Below are positions 10,236-19,273 of a stretch of DNA of 64,000 nucleotides, piece by piece. The notes under the pieces were generated by a model. That model did no database searches and was not told where the DNA came from. It saw nothing but the letters and a program-made list of their open reading frames with translations. Positions within the stretch are counted from its first letter, which is position 1. Each line of letters begins with the position of its first letter. Position numbers and translations under genes: made by a program. Source of the DNA: CBDDCQ01 sp965226285 (lineage in GTDB: Bacteria; Bacteroidota; Bacteroidia; Flavobacteriales; Ichthyobacteriaceae); the NCBI GenBank assembly GCA_965226285.1, contig CBDDCQ010000005.1, forward strand, positions 806,001 through 870,000, read 5' to 3'.

Positions 10236-10460
10236 CTGGTTTTTTTTAAACCCATAAAATTAAAGCATCTTTTAGGAGTTCTTACATTTAATTCTTTTCT
10301 CAAGGATGTGCAGTCAAATTATTATTATAATATAAAAGAAAATTACCAAATTGCTTATCGAGTTCATTAATACTATTAGGTATACAATTAGATAGTGTAT
10401 AATCTTTTATCGTCTGATTTACACGCTCAACAAGTCCATTAGTTTGGGGTTTAATTTAAC
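10236..10460 (-). pseudogene. IS481-like transposase remnant (C-terminal integrase core)
   Basis: On the minus strand, codons starting near 10452 read KPQTNGLVERVNQTIKDY, followed by a segment ending NFLLYYNN, then stop at HP. Shifting frame at 10303 continues with LRKELNVRTPKRCFNF before a stop at 10236. This is the end of the DDE integrase core of IS481-type elements, including the glutamate-containing NGLVERVNQ motif. The N-terminal two thirds are missing, a frameshift interrupts the rest, and no terminal inverted repeats were seen. It is a dead relic. Confidence 0.75.
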
Positions 10461-10907
10461 TTTCTCATCTTGTGCCTTAGCACCAATAATTTACGGATTA
10501 TAGTTTGGTAATGCTTAAATATCATCTCTACACAAATATAGCACATATAACAACATTGTTGTAATAAAAAAGCTGAAGTTTTAGGTAATTCTACTAAATG
10601 TTATCAAATTGTCCCTCTAACAACTCCCCTACCTCTCTTACTAAACGCCTCTCTTTTGACTATAACTAAAATACCATAATCACTTTTTTATCCCCGAACC
10701 TTTCCATCTTTATCTGAATAAATACCCTCTACCATAAAAACCAAAAAGTAACACCATATCTACCTTTTAATTATCTAATATACGCTAAGTAATAATCTCT
10801 AACTCCCTTATCTTATTTCTTTGGAAGATATGACAATATCTCTTTTAGGTCAATCATAAACTGTAGTTAGACCTCTCTCACCTTAAAAATCAGCGTTCGA
10901 AGATTCA
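10461..10907. other. Degenerate non-coding stretch, possible older insertion debris
   Basis: No open frame longer than a few tens of codons. Minus-strand fragments such as MIDLKEILSYLPK and YYLAYIR broken by stops suggest decayed coding DNA, possibly a second transposase, but I could not match them to a family. The region is bordered by the IS481 relic and the aminotransferase gene. Confidence 0.3.
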
Positions 10908-12092
10908 TTATTCTACAGCATTCTTTATTCTACGCATAGCCTCTCTAAGTACTTCTTCGGAGACAGCATAAGAAACCCTAATACAATTTGGCGATCCAAA
11001 AGCCTCTCCTGTAACCGTGGCTACATGTGATTCATTGAGCAAAAACATAGAAAAATCACTGGCATTACTTATTTTATGCCCCTTAATTTCTTTTCCAAAG
11101 AAATAAGATATATCTGGAAAAATATAAAATGCCCCTTGAGGTTCATTAGTTTTAAACCCCTTTATTTTTGTCAACTCTTCTATGGCTATTCGCTTCCTAT
11201 TTTTAAAGGCATCTTGCATATATTTTATAGCTGATACTGGTGCATCTAAAGCAGCTATAGAAGCCTTTTGTGCAATAGAATTAGTTCCGGAGGTTACTTG
11301 CCCTTGCACTTTATCGCAAGCACTAGCAATCCATTTAGGAGCAGCAATATAACCTACTCTCCATCCCGTCATCGCAAACGCTTTTGACATTCCATTTACT
11401 GTGATTACTTGGTTATATATTTTATCAAACTGGGCAATACTCTCGTGCTTTCCCATATAATTAATATGTTCGTATATCTCATCAGAAATGATAAATACAT
11501 GAGGATATTTAGCAAATACCTCTGCTAAAGCCCTGAGTTCATCTTTAGAATAAACCGAACCCGAAGGATTACAAGGCGTACTAAAAATAAATGCTCTAGT
11601 ATTTGGAGTAATATACTTTTCTAACTGATCAGGAGTAATCTTAAAATCATTGTCTATATCAGCTGGTATAATTACAGTTTTGCCTTCTGCTAACTTTACT
11701 ATTTCAATATAGCTCACCCAATAAGGTGCCGGTATAAGCACTTCTTCATCTTTATTTATTAAAGCCAAGACTACATTTGTTATAGATTGCTTAGCACCAG
11801 TAGATACTACAATCTGACTTTCATCATAATTCAAATCATTATCCCTTTTGAGCTTCTTGGTTATAGCTTGTCTTAAATCCTTATATCCCGAAACAGGAGT
11901 ATAAGTACTAAAATTATTATCTATAGCCTTTTTAGCCGATTCTTTTACAAAATCAGGAGTATGAAAATCTGGCTCTCCCAAACTTAAACTAATTACATCT
12001 ACACCAGCTTCCTTTAGTTCTCTTGCTTTAGCACTCATTGCTATAGTCTGCGATAAGGACATATTTTTTACTCTATCAGATAAAAATTCCAT
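10908..12092 (-). CDS. Aspartate/aromatic aminotransferase, class I (PLP)
   Basis: A 394-residue fold-type I aminotransferase of the subgroup that includes thermostable aspartate aminotransferases. It opens FLSDRVKNMSLSQTIAMS, contains CNPSGSVYS and SDEIYEHINY, the PLP lysine in NGMSKAFAMTGWRVGY, and a C-terminal RVSYA arginine that binds the substrate carboxylate. It probably interconverts aspartate and oxaloacetate, but some relatives prefer prephenate or aromatic substrates. The nearest neighbours are an ABC transporter and an IS relic, giving no pathway clue. Confidence 0.88.
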   Translation of the reverse strand: MEFLSDRVKNMSLSQTIAMSAKARELKEAGVDVISLSLGEPDFHTPDFVKESAKKAIDNNFSTYTPVSGYKDLRQAITKKLKRDNDLNYDESQIVVSTGAKQSITNVVLALINKDEEVLIPAPYWVSYIEIVKLAEGKTVIIPADIDNDFKITPDQLEKYITPNTRAFIFSTPCNPSGSVYSKDELRALAEVFAKYPHVFIISDEIYEHINYMGKHESIAQFDKIYNQVITVNGMSKAFAMTGWRVGYIAAPKWIASACDKVQGQVTSGTNSIAQKASIAALDAPVSAIKYMQDAFKNRKRIAIEELTKIKGFKTNEPQGAFYIFPDISYFFGKEIKGHKISNASDFSMFLLNESHVATVTGEAFGSPNCIRVSYAVSEEVLREAMRRIKNAVE

Positions 12093-12123
12093 TTATAATA
12101 ATTAATTTTCTTAATTCAATAAA

Positions 12124-12954
12124 CTATATATCTCTACTTTTAAGCAATTTATAAGATAACATACAAAAAATAACCGTATATACTACGGTAAGTATAAGAG
12201 CATCTATAGGAACATAATCGTACAACTTTCCACCTGAAGCAAACTTTGACACCTCTGTAATACTCAAAATAGGACCTTCTATTAAATGATTCATACTCCC
12301 TCTAGGAAAATAAAACTCAGGATTCTTTACAGATGAGAATACAAAGTGTTTTAAACAAGTTTCTATAATAAACACCCAGGTAAACAAAGCTAGAAAAACA
12401 ATTCCCGTTCTTTTGAACCATATAGAAAGCAACATTACAAAAGATAAATAAGCAAACATCTGAAAACCATATACCGGCAAAAAATATATCTTTTGTAAAA
12501 CCAGTGCACCATCTGTTTTCTCTGAATAATTCATTCCCAATATAAATGCAAGTATACCTACTACTACTACTGAAATAAGAGAGATGAAACCTATAGTAAT
12601 AAGTTTAGAGAATATAAATTCCTTTCTACTCAATCCATCAATCATATTTTGCACAACGGTATTATATGAAAACTCATTACATATAAAATAGGTAACCAAA
12701 ATAATAGGAATAATTCTAAAGAAACCTGCTACCCAAGTCATGTTTTGCCAAATATCAGGAAAACTGTACAGTCCAAAACCTGAAAGTGTAAAATTAGTAT
12801 CATTGATTTGGATAAAAGCATCTACATCACGATTTAAGGATATATAAGCTAATAGACACATAGAACATATATACAGACACATAAATATCATAAATGTCCT
12901 ACTAGTTTTGAGTTTAAGCCACTCTATTTGAAATAGCCTTATAAAATTATTCAT
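12124..12954 (-). CDS. ABC-2 type transporter permease
   Basis: A 276-residue integral membrane protein with about six hydrophobic segments: the N-terminal one after WLKLKTSRTF, and others around 75-95, 125-150, 165-185, 190-210 and 250-270. It has the topology of ABC-2 permeases such as those in bacteriocin-immunity or multidrug export systems. It is 10 bp after the ATPase gene, so the two form one transporter. The substrate is unknown; I see no GldF/GldG features that would tie it to gliding. Confidence 0.85.
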   Translation of the reverse strand: MNNFIRLFQIEWLKLKTSRTFMIFMCLYICSMCLLAYISLNRDVDAFIQINDTNFTLSGFGLYSFPDIWQNMTWVAGFFRIIPIILVTYFICNEFSYNTVVQNMIDGLSRKEFIFSKLITIGFISLISVVVVGILAFILGMNYSEKTDGALVLQKIYFLPVYGFQMFAYLSFVMLLSIWFKRTGIVFLALFTWVFIIETCLKHFVFSSVKNPEFYFPRGSMNHLIEGPILSITEVSKFASGGKLYDYVPIDALILTVVYTVIFCMLSYKLLKSRDI

Positions 12955-12964
12955 AATTACTCTC

Positions 12965-13663
12965 TTATTTATTCACTACTTCTAAAAATAGCTCTTCTAA
13001 GTTTGTGTTTTCATCTAATTTACCATCGTATATTTTCTCTCCTTTTTTGAGTATCAATACATGAGAACATACCTTTTGTACCTCATCTAAAATATGGCTT
13101 GCCAATATTACCGTAATACCTCTTTTTGAGATTCTCTTTATTAAATTTCGTATCTCTATTACACCCTGTACATCTAACCCATTAGTAGGTTCATCAAATA
13201 TCAAAAACTCAGGCTGATTCATCATAGCAGAAGCAATGGCAAGTCTTTGTTTCATTCCCAAAGAATAATCCTTAAACTTTTTTTCAGATTCCAATGCTAA
13301 TCCTACCAATTCTAAATTATCTTGTATCTGCAAATTTATCTCTTCTTTGGATACTTCTTTAATTTTAGCCACTATTTTTAAATTTTGGATCGCATTCATA
13401 TAAGGATAAAAGTTAGGCTTTTCCAATATAGCACCTACCTTTTTGAGTAAATGATGTGAAAAATTTGAACCAAACCATCTTATACTACCTTGGTGTATTC
13501 GGACTACCCCTACTATCATACCCAATGTAGTAGTTTTGCCACTTCCATTTGGTCCTAAAATACCATATACACTACCTCTAGGAATATCAAATGATAAATC
13601 CTTTACAGCATATTGATCCCCGTATCTTTTAGAAAGTTTACTTACAGATAGTACATTTTCCAT
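12965..13663 (-). CDS. ABC transporter ATP-binding protein
   Basis: A 232-residue ATPase with Walker A GPNGSGKTT near residue 38, signature YSLGMKQRLA near 135, Walker B FLIFDEPTNGLD near 155 and a switch histidine in ILASHILDE. This is the drug/antibiotic-export type (CcmA-like) that pairs with ABC-2 permeases. It is adjacent to its likely permease and 12 bp from the upstream nucleoid-protein gene. Confidence 0.9.
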   Translation of the reverse strand: MENVLSVSKLSKRYGDQYAVKDLSFDIPRGSVYGILGPNGSGKTTTLGMIVGVVRIHQGSIRWFGSNFSHHLLKKVGAILEKPNFYPYMNAIQNLKIVAKIKEVSKEEINLQIQDNLELVGLALESEKKFKDYSLGMKQRLAIASAMMNQPEFLIFDEPTNGLDVQGVIEIRNLIKRISKRGITVILASHILDEVQKVCSHVLILKKGEKIYDGKLDENTNLEELFLEVVNK

Positions 13664-13675
13664 ATCTCTTTAAAA

Positions 13676-14731
13676 TTATCTTTTTTCTTCATTGAAATAG
13701 ATCAAATAATAATACATTTCTCGCTCCTCATCCCATCCCTTTTCTATATATTTTTCTACAGAGCGTTCATCTTTAAATTTCATTCGTATTTGCACATTAG
13801 TATCCAAATCAATTATATTTTTGAATTTTCGTTGCATACCCGTTACTACATTATTTGCAATTTCAAAATCTACAAAATCATCTATTTTATAGTTCTCTAT
13901 AAATCTCCGTTTATAATCTGTAAACTCTTGCTTTTGCTCAGGTGTATTTACTACGGTTTCCAAAAAATCTTCTTGTTTAAATTCATCTTTTTTAGCAAAA
14001 AAATCAAGTGATTTATTCAAAAATTTAATCTGCTCTCTCTTATCATCCTGTGCAAATATAACATCTTTTGAGAAATCTTCACAAAGTTTAAGAAAAGATT
14101 TGGTTTGAAAATTTTTATCTTGACAAGGAGTTAAGTTTAAAAAATAATCTGTCCAATATCTGGTATCGTATCTATTGGTATCCAAAGTGAATACTTTAAA
14201 ACCTTCTTGGCTATCTATGTTGAATATTATACAGGCTTTATCTAACTTTTTAATATTTACCCCTTTTTGACTCTGGATATTTAGATTTTCTTCCCTCTGA
14301 TGAAATTGAAAAAAATCATCTTTCATCTCACTTTTAAAAATACCAATAGCTTGTACCAGCCGATTATCTAATTCACAATTTTCTAATAACGATACATATA
14401 GTTCTCCATTTTTGATATGCGGATGATTAGATTGATTGTACAAATGTTTAGCTATATTCTTAGAGTTTTGGCAAAATGAATTATGATTTTGAAAAACTTC
14501 TTTGGCATATCTATATACTTCATTAAGTTCTAAATCTACCTCGTGATGAAATTGATAATACACCTCCTCCTTACCTATAAAAGGTTTGAAAAAATAAGAA
14601 TGAAGTTGAGAGACCAAATCTTGAGATAAACGATGTGAAGACTTCGAGAGAAACAGATCTTCTTCTCTACTTTTATTCCCCACATAATGTAAACATAACT
14701 CCTCTATAGTAGCTCTGTACAAATTAATCAC
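13676..14731 (-). CDS. Nucleoid-associated protein, YejK/NdpA family
   Basis: A 351-residue protein with the overall pattern of the 37-kDa nucleoid-associated family: a segment near residue 150 reading FFQFHQREENLNIQSQKG, a KACIIFNI strand, and a RYDTRYWTDYFLNL motif near residue 185. E. coli YejK binds the nucleoid; the precise role is unclear. It follows the pRiA4b ORF-3-like gene by 15 bp, and the pair may be co-transcribed with the ABC genes. Confidence 0.8.
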   Translation of the reverse strand: MINLYRATIEELCLHYVGNKSREEDLFLSKSSHRLSQDLVSQLHSYFFKPFIGKEEVYYQFHHEVDLELNEVYRYAKEVFQNHNSFCQNSKNIAKHLYNQSNHPHIKNGELYVSLLENCELDNRLVQAIGIFKSEMKDDFFQFHQREENLNIQSQKGVNIKKLDKACIIFNIDSQEGFKVFTLDTNRYDTRYWTDYFLNLTPCQDKNFQTKSFLKLCEDFSKDVIFAQDDKREQIKFLNKSLDFFAKKDEFKQEDFLETVVNTPEQKQEFTDYKRRFIENYKIDDFVDFEIANNVVTGMQRKFKNIIDLDTNVQIRMKFKDERSVEKYIEKGWDEEREMYYYLIYFNEEKR

Positions 14732-14746
14732 GACCTATTTACAAGT

Positions 14747-15265
14747 TTAATTCCAAGATTCATCACTATCATCCACATTAAAGGTATTATCGCCTTCAAA
14801 TATATCAAAATCTTCAGCTGTATGGCTTGCTGATGAATGTTTTTGCTCAAATTCTCTCTTTGGTGCTTCTATAGGCATTATACCATAAGTATATACCATT
14901 TGAGGGTAAGATTGCCCTACTTCTATGGGTTTAGTTTCTATAAGCTCTACATAAAAAGTCCATATATTTATGAAATCATATACATATATCATTCTATCGC
15001 TTTTTTCTTGGAGCACTTCCTCTATACACACTTTATTCATTACCCTTATAGATGTTCCCGCACCCATATCAAAAAGCGTTATCTCCTCGTTTTGATCCCA
15101 GTGTTGATTACTCAAATAAAACGATGCCACCTCCTTTCCATCAAGTTCACAAGCGTTTACTATAGCAACATGTAAATCCTCAAGTGAATTTGTCTTTTCA
15201 ATTTCTATATCCCTAAATACTACATCGTTGTCTGCATCTAATATTATTCTTATCTTATATATCAT
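14747..15265 (-). CDS. Plasmid pRiA4b ORF-3-like protein
   Basis: A 172-residue acidic protein. The N-terminal half (MIYKIRIILDADNDVVFRDI, followed by NSLEDLHVAIVNA) fits the pRiA4b ORF-3-like domain, found widely in Bacteroidota with no firmly established function. The C-terminal ~35 residues are low-complexity and strongly acidic. It overlaps the end of the CCA-transferase gene by 11 bp, implying coupled translation. Confidence 0.75.
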   Translation of the reverse strand: MIYKIRIILDADNDVVFRDIEIEKTNSLEDLHVAIVNACELDGKEVASFYLSNQHWDQNEEITLFDMGAGTSIRVMNKVCIEEVLQEKSDRMIYVYDFINIWTFYVELIETKPIEVGQSYPQMVYTYGIMPIEAPKREFEQKHSSASHTAEDFDIFEGDNTFNVDDSDESWN

Positions 15266-16694
15266 ATTTTTGCTTATTTTTCTGCTGTAAATTTAATTCT
15301 TTTCCCTTTTCTAACATTAATTTAAAAGCACTATTATATTCATTTGATATTTTACCCTCTAGTATTGCTTCTTTTATAGCCTCTTTGATCATTCCTATCT
15401 CTCTACAGGGAGTTAAATGAAAAGTATTCATTATCAGTTCTCCTGATATAGGTGATTTCCAATTTTTTATCTTGTCTTTCTGCTCTATTTCTTTTAATTT
15501 TTGTCGTACTATTTTAAAGTTATTTTTATACTTTCTGAACCTATTTAAGTTTTTAGTAGTAATATCTGCCTCACAAAGTGTCATTAAATCATCTATATCA
15601 TCCCCCGCATCAAATAATAACCTTCTCAAGGCAGAATCAGTGGCAATATCTTGAGCCAGTACAATAGGTCTGGAACTAAGCATTACCATCTTTTGGACAT
15701 ATCTCATTTTCTTTTGAACAGGTAAATGCAACCTGTGAAATATTTTAGGTACCATTACCTTTGCACCATAATACTCGTGATTATGAAAAGTCCATCCCAT
15801 CTTTTTATCAAATCTTTTAGTTTCCTTTTTACCTATATCGTGCAATAGTGCCGCCCACCTAAGCCATAGATTATCAGTATTTTCACAAATGTTATCTACC
15901 ACTTGTAAGGTATGAAAAAAATTATCCTTATGCGTTTGCTTATCTACTTCCTCCACGCCCTTTAATGCTGTGAGTTCAGGAAGTATATCCTCTAACAAGC
16001 CCGTATGAAAAAGAATATTCAATCCCAATGAAGGTTTTGTAGTGAGCATTATTTTATTAAACTCACCCATAATTCTCTCCTTAGAGATTATACTCAACCT
16101 CTCATGATTCTTTTTGATAGCTACCAATGATTTTTGTTCTATCTCAAAACCTAACTGAACTGCAAAACGCACTGCTCTCATCATACGAAGAGGATCATCA
16201 GAGTAAGTAGTATCTGGATCTAGAGGGGTTCGTATAATTTTATCTTTTAAATCTTGTATACCTCCAAACGGATCTATAAGCTCCCCATAATTTTCTTTAT
16301 TTAAACTCAAAGCAAGTACATTAATCGTAAAATCTCTTCTCTTTTGATCATCTTGTAATGTACCTTCATCTACAGTTGGTTTTCTACTATTAAAATCATA
16401 TGACTCCTTTCTAGCCCCTACAAATTCTATTTCATATTCTCTATAGCGTATCATAGCTGTTCTAAAGTTCTTAAACTTTTGTATCTTAATATATCTAGGT
16501 AATTCTTTAGCGATATTTTCAGTTAGTTCTATGCTATTGCCTACTGTAACTATATCTATATCTTTTGATGGCTTCCTACCTAATATATTATCCCTTACAA
16601 AGCCTCCTATTACATAAGTTTTCAAATCCATCTGAGAAGATACTTCAGATATAATTTCAAAAATTTTATGATTATTCAATATACTACTCACCAT
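15255..16694 (-). CDS. cca: CCA tRNA nucleotidyltransferase with HD domain
   Basis: Adds or repairs the 3' CCA of tRNAs. The class II nucleotidyltransferase motif GGFVRDNILGRKPSKDIDIV is near residue 31, the RRDFTINVLAL motif near 115, and a C-terminal HD domain contains WAALLHDIGKKETK near residue 280. The 479-residue length fits HD-containing bacterial enzymes. The tRNA-Asp gene in this window has no encoded CCA, which fits a need for this enzyme. Confidence 0.93.
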   Translation of the reverse strand: MVSSILNNHKIFEIISEVSSQMDLKTYVIGGFVRDNILGRKPSKDIDIVTVGNSIELTENIAKELPRYIKIQKFKNFRTAMIRYREYEIEFVGARKESYDFNSRKPTVDEGTLQDDQKRRDFTINVLALSLNKENYGELIDPFGGIQDLKDKIIRTPLDPDTTYSDDPLRMMRAVRFAVQLGFEIEQKSLVAIKKNHERLSIISKERIMGEFNKIMLTTKPSLGLNILFHTGLLEDILPELTALKGVEEVDKQTHKDNFFHTLQVVDNICENTDNLWLRWAALLHDIGKKETKRFDKKMGWTFHNHEYYGAKVMVPKIFHRLHLPVQKKMRYVQKMVMLSSRPIVLAQDIATDSALRRLLFDAGDDIDDLMTLCEADITTKNLNRFRKYKNNFKIVRQKLKEIEQKDKIKNWKSPISGELIMNTFHLTPCREIGMIKEAIKEAILEGKISNEYNSAFKLMLEKGKELNLQQKNKQKYDI

Positions 16695-16709
16695 TCAAAA
16701 ATACCAATC

Positions 16710-17279
16710 TTATTTTCTTATTACTTTGACTATACCCGACAAGGACAGTTTTATAATAGACGATGCAGATAAACTACTCTCTACAATACTATCATCGTTT
16801 AAAATATAATCCACTCCCTCTAAAATCTCATTTGATATAGATTTAAAACTATTAGCAGCAAGTTGCCCACTTATATTTGCAGATGTAGAAGTTATAGGCT
16901 TATTCAATCCCTGTATCAACTTTTCACATATATAGTTTTTTACCACTCTAATTCCTATAGAATTATCTTGTGCTATCAAATTATTTGCAATACCTGTAGG
17001 AGTATCATATACTATAGTAGTGGGCTTATCTACACAATCTAAAATATCCCAAGCTACATTGGGTACATCTACTAATCTTTGTAATCTACTTTCACTGTCT
17101 ACAAGTACAATCATACTTTTATTTTTCTGTCTTTTTTTCAGTGTGAATATCTTATCTACTGCTTTAAGATTCGTAGCATCACATCCTATTCCCCAAACAG
17201 TATCAGTAGGATATAAAATAATTCCTCCAGCCTCGAGAACTTCTACCGCTTTAAATATTTTTTCTTTTAGGTTCATCAA
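16710..17279 (-). CDS. tsaC: Threonylcarbamoyl-AMP synthase (Sua5/YciO/YrdC family)
   Basis: A 189-residue YrdC-fold protein. It has YPTDTVWGIGCDA near residue 23, the K.R...K lysine/arginine patch (TLKKRQKNKSM), and STSANISG near residue 137. It makes the threonylcarbamoyl-adenylate used to form t6A37 in ANN-decoding tRNAs. A YciO-like role cannot be excluded from length alone. Its start overlaps the end of the O-antigen ligase gene by 29 bp. Confidence 0.85.
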   Translation of the reverse strand: MMNLKEKIFKAVEVLEAGGIILYPTDTVWGIGCDATNLKAVDKIFTLKKRQKNKSMIVLVDSESRLQRLVDVPNVAWDILDCVDKPTTIVYDTPTGIANNLIAQDNSIGIRVVKNYICEKLIQGLNKPITSTSANISGQLAANSFKSISNEILEGVDYILNDDSIVESSLSASSIIKLSLSGIVKVIRK

Positions 17280-18471
17280 ATATAAAAATTAAAGGCAAAA
17301 AGAATACAAAAAATAACATTCTATGATGCCATTCGAATATAGAATCCGTAGCAGCTACAATGATAATATTAGATATAAAAGCTAATACCAACCATTTTCT
17401 ATTTTTAATAGCACTTACAAATATGTAACCAAAAATATAAAGCAATGACAAAATACCAAGTACTCCATGCTTTAGCCACTCTTGTAAATACTGGTTGTGG
17501 GTACTCCACTTAGCCGATAGAGCTTGCTTAAATTCATATTGCCTATACTTTTTCAACAGTTCATCTCGCGCATCACCTAAACCTACACCAAACCAAAAGT
17601 TTTCACTTATAATTTCACAAGTCAAATACCATTTGAGTTTTCTCAAGTTTATATCTTGGAGTTTGTCCCCTACAGCCTTACCATTGACTACAAGTTCACT
17701 CATGGGTACTTGTAGTTGACTTAACATCTTTTTCATTTTATATGATAGACGACTATCTGTATTCGATATTATAAAAAACCCTACTAATAAAACCATAAAA
17801 CAAAATATTAATGCTTTTTTATTAAATTTATACATTACTATGAAATAACCCATCAGATAGATTATCAATGATATAAAATTGATACGAGAACTAGCAACTA
17901 AAATAGCTATAATATAAAGTAAGACACCAAAAATACAACCATAAAGACCTATCTTTTTTCTATCATATAAGTATAAACCCAGTATTACCCCTAGATAAAA
18001 ATTATTAGACTGATGCATAGGGTGTAACCCATACTCTTCATAAAGATAATTATACTCATAGATATACTCATAGAATATAACCACAACAGGTAAAAGTATC
18101 ATGACATAGAAAAACAACCTAAATAATACAATGAGATTATCTCTAGATATAGGCTCTGAATACAATACAATAGGTAATATAAACAATGCATATCTATGCA
18201 ACTGTACATCTGCTAAATTCTCAGTATGTATAATTCCTATAACCTGTACTAATAAATAGCCTAAGAATAGGTATAGGGTTTTATAACTAAATGCTTTTTT
18301 TAACTTAGTACCCATATTTTTATCACATATATAAAACAGAAATAATAACCCTACACTACAAGAACTCAATTGAACTGTAAAGGATTGTAAAATCATTACT
18401 AAAGAGAGTAGTAGTAAATATATATTTTCCCTTTTATTTATAAATATCTTAAAATTAGAAGTGTTATCCAT
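17251..18471 (-). CDS. O-antigen ligase/polymerase family membrane protein
   Basis: A 406-residue protein with about eleven hydrophobic segments and a large extracytoplasmic loop around residues 235-320. The loop contains WFGVGLGDARDELL and STHNQYLQEW, the loop and histidine motif typical of the Wzy/WaaL (O-antigen ligase) superfamily. It would act in the inner membrane in surface-polysaccharide polymerisation or transfer. It stands between tsaC and two glycosyltransferase genes, so a shared surface-glycan role is likely. Confidence 0.8.
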   Translation of the reverse strand: MDNTSNFKIFINKRENIYLLLLSLVMILQSFTVQLSSCSVGLLFLFYICDKNMGTKLKKAFSYKTLYLFLGYLLVQVIGIIHTENLADVQLHRYALFILPIVLYSEPISRDNLIVLFRLFFYVMILLPVVVIFYEYIYEYNYLYEEYGLHPMHQSNNFYLGVILGLYLYDRKKIGLYGCIFGVLLYIIAILVASSRINFISLIIYLMGYFIVMYKFNKKALIFCFMVLLVGFFIISNTDSRLSYKMKKMLSQLQVPMSELVVNGKAVGDKLQDINLRKLKWYLTCEIISENFWFGVGLGDARDELLKKYRQYEFKQALSAKWSTHNQYLQEWLKHGVLGILSLLYIFGYIFVSAIKNRKWLVLAFISNIIIVAATDSIFEWHHRMLFFVFFLPLIFIFDEPKRKNI

Positions 18472-19269
18472 CTATTTTATTTTTTTTAATCCATTTGTGC
18501 AATATGTATATTTCTTTTCTATTGTTTTTTTAAGTTCTTTTTCATTACTATCCACACTTTCTCTAGAGAAGGGAAGATGGAAAATATGATACTGTATAGC
18601 TTGAAACTTAATTACTCTCTTTCTTATACCACTATTGTGAAAACGAAATGCTAGTTCACTATCTTCTCTACCCCAGCCGATAAAATCTTCATTATATCCG
18701 TTTATCTTTATAAAATCTTCTTTCCAAAAAGACATATTACAGCCTTTTACATCTGTAGGATTAGTATTACTATCCCAAAAGAATCTTGAAATACAAGGCA
18801 AATAGATTCCATTTTGCGTATTCTGGAACCCTTTAGAAAATATATTTAATCTAACATTTCTATTTTTTAATACTCTTTCACTTTTTTCTTGGCTCATCAT
18901 TACTCTACTACCTCTTAAAAAAATATTTTCATTTGCTGAACGAATATGATCTTCTATAAAATTTTTATGTAATATAACATCTCCATCTATTTGTATAATA
19001 TAATTTCCCATGGCTTGTGATATAGCTTTGTTTACTATAATAGCTTTAGCATAACCAATATCTTCGTGCCATACATATTTGAATTCAATCTGATATTTAT
19101 CTGAAAAATTCTCAATAAATTCTTTGGTATCGGCTGTAGAACCATCATCAGCTATGATAATTTCATCTGGCATTATTGTTTGATGTAATACACTCAAAAG
19201 TACTATCTCTAAGGCTTCTATCCAATTATAAGTAGTGATTACCAGTGAAACCGTAAGGTTTTTATTCAT
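18472..19269 (-). CDS. Glycosyltransferase family 2
   Basis: A GT-A fold transferase. It contains SLVITTYNW, IIADDGSTADT, a DXD-like segment IQIDGDVILHK near residue 100, and GWGREDSELAFR near residue 195, the usual acceptor/catalytic region. The frame opens at 19287, overlapping the GT4 gene by 14 bp; I prefer the second Met at 19269 (MNKNLTVSLV), where the family fold begins. It lies next to the O-antigen ligase and GT4 genes; donor and acceptor are unknown. Confidence 0.85.
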   Translation of the reverse strand: MNKNLTVSLVITTYNWIEALEIVLLSVLHQTIMPDEIIIADDGSTADTKEFIENFSDKYQIEFKYVWHEDIGYAKAIIVNKAISQAMGNYIIQIDGDVILHKNFIEDHIRSANENIFLRGSRVMMSQEKSERVLKNRNVRLNIFSKGFQNTQNGIYLPCISRFFWDSNTNPTDVKGCNMSFWKEDFIKINGYNEDFIGWGREDSELAFRFHNSGIRKRVIKFQAIQYHIFHLPFSRESVDSNEKELKKTIEKKYTYCTNGLKKIK

Positions 19270-19273
19270 ATTT

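Noticed and set aside
12124..13663. GldA/GldF gliding-motility transporter
   Set aside because: The ATPase and permease are generic ABC-2 export type; no features specific to gliding were visible.
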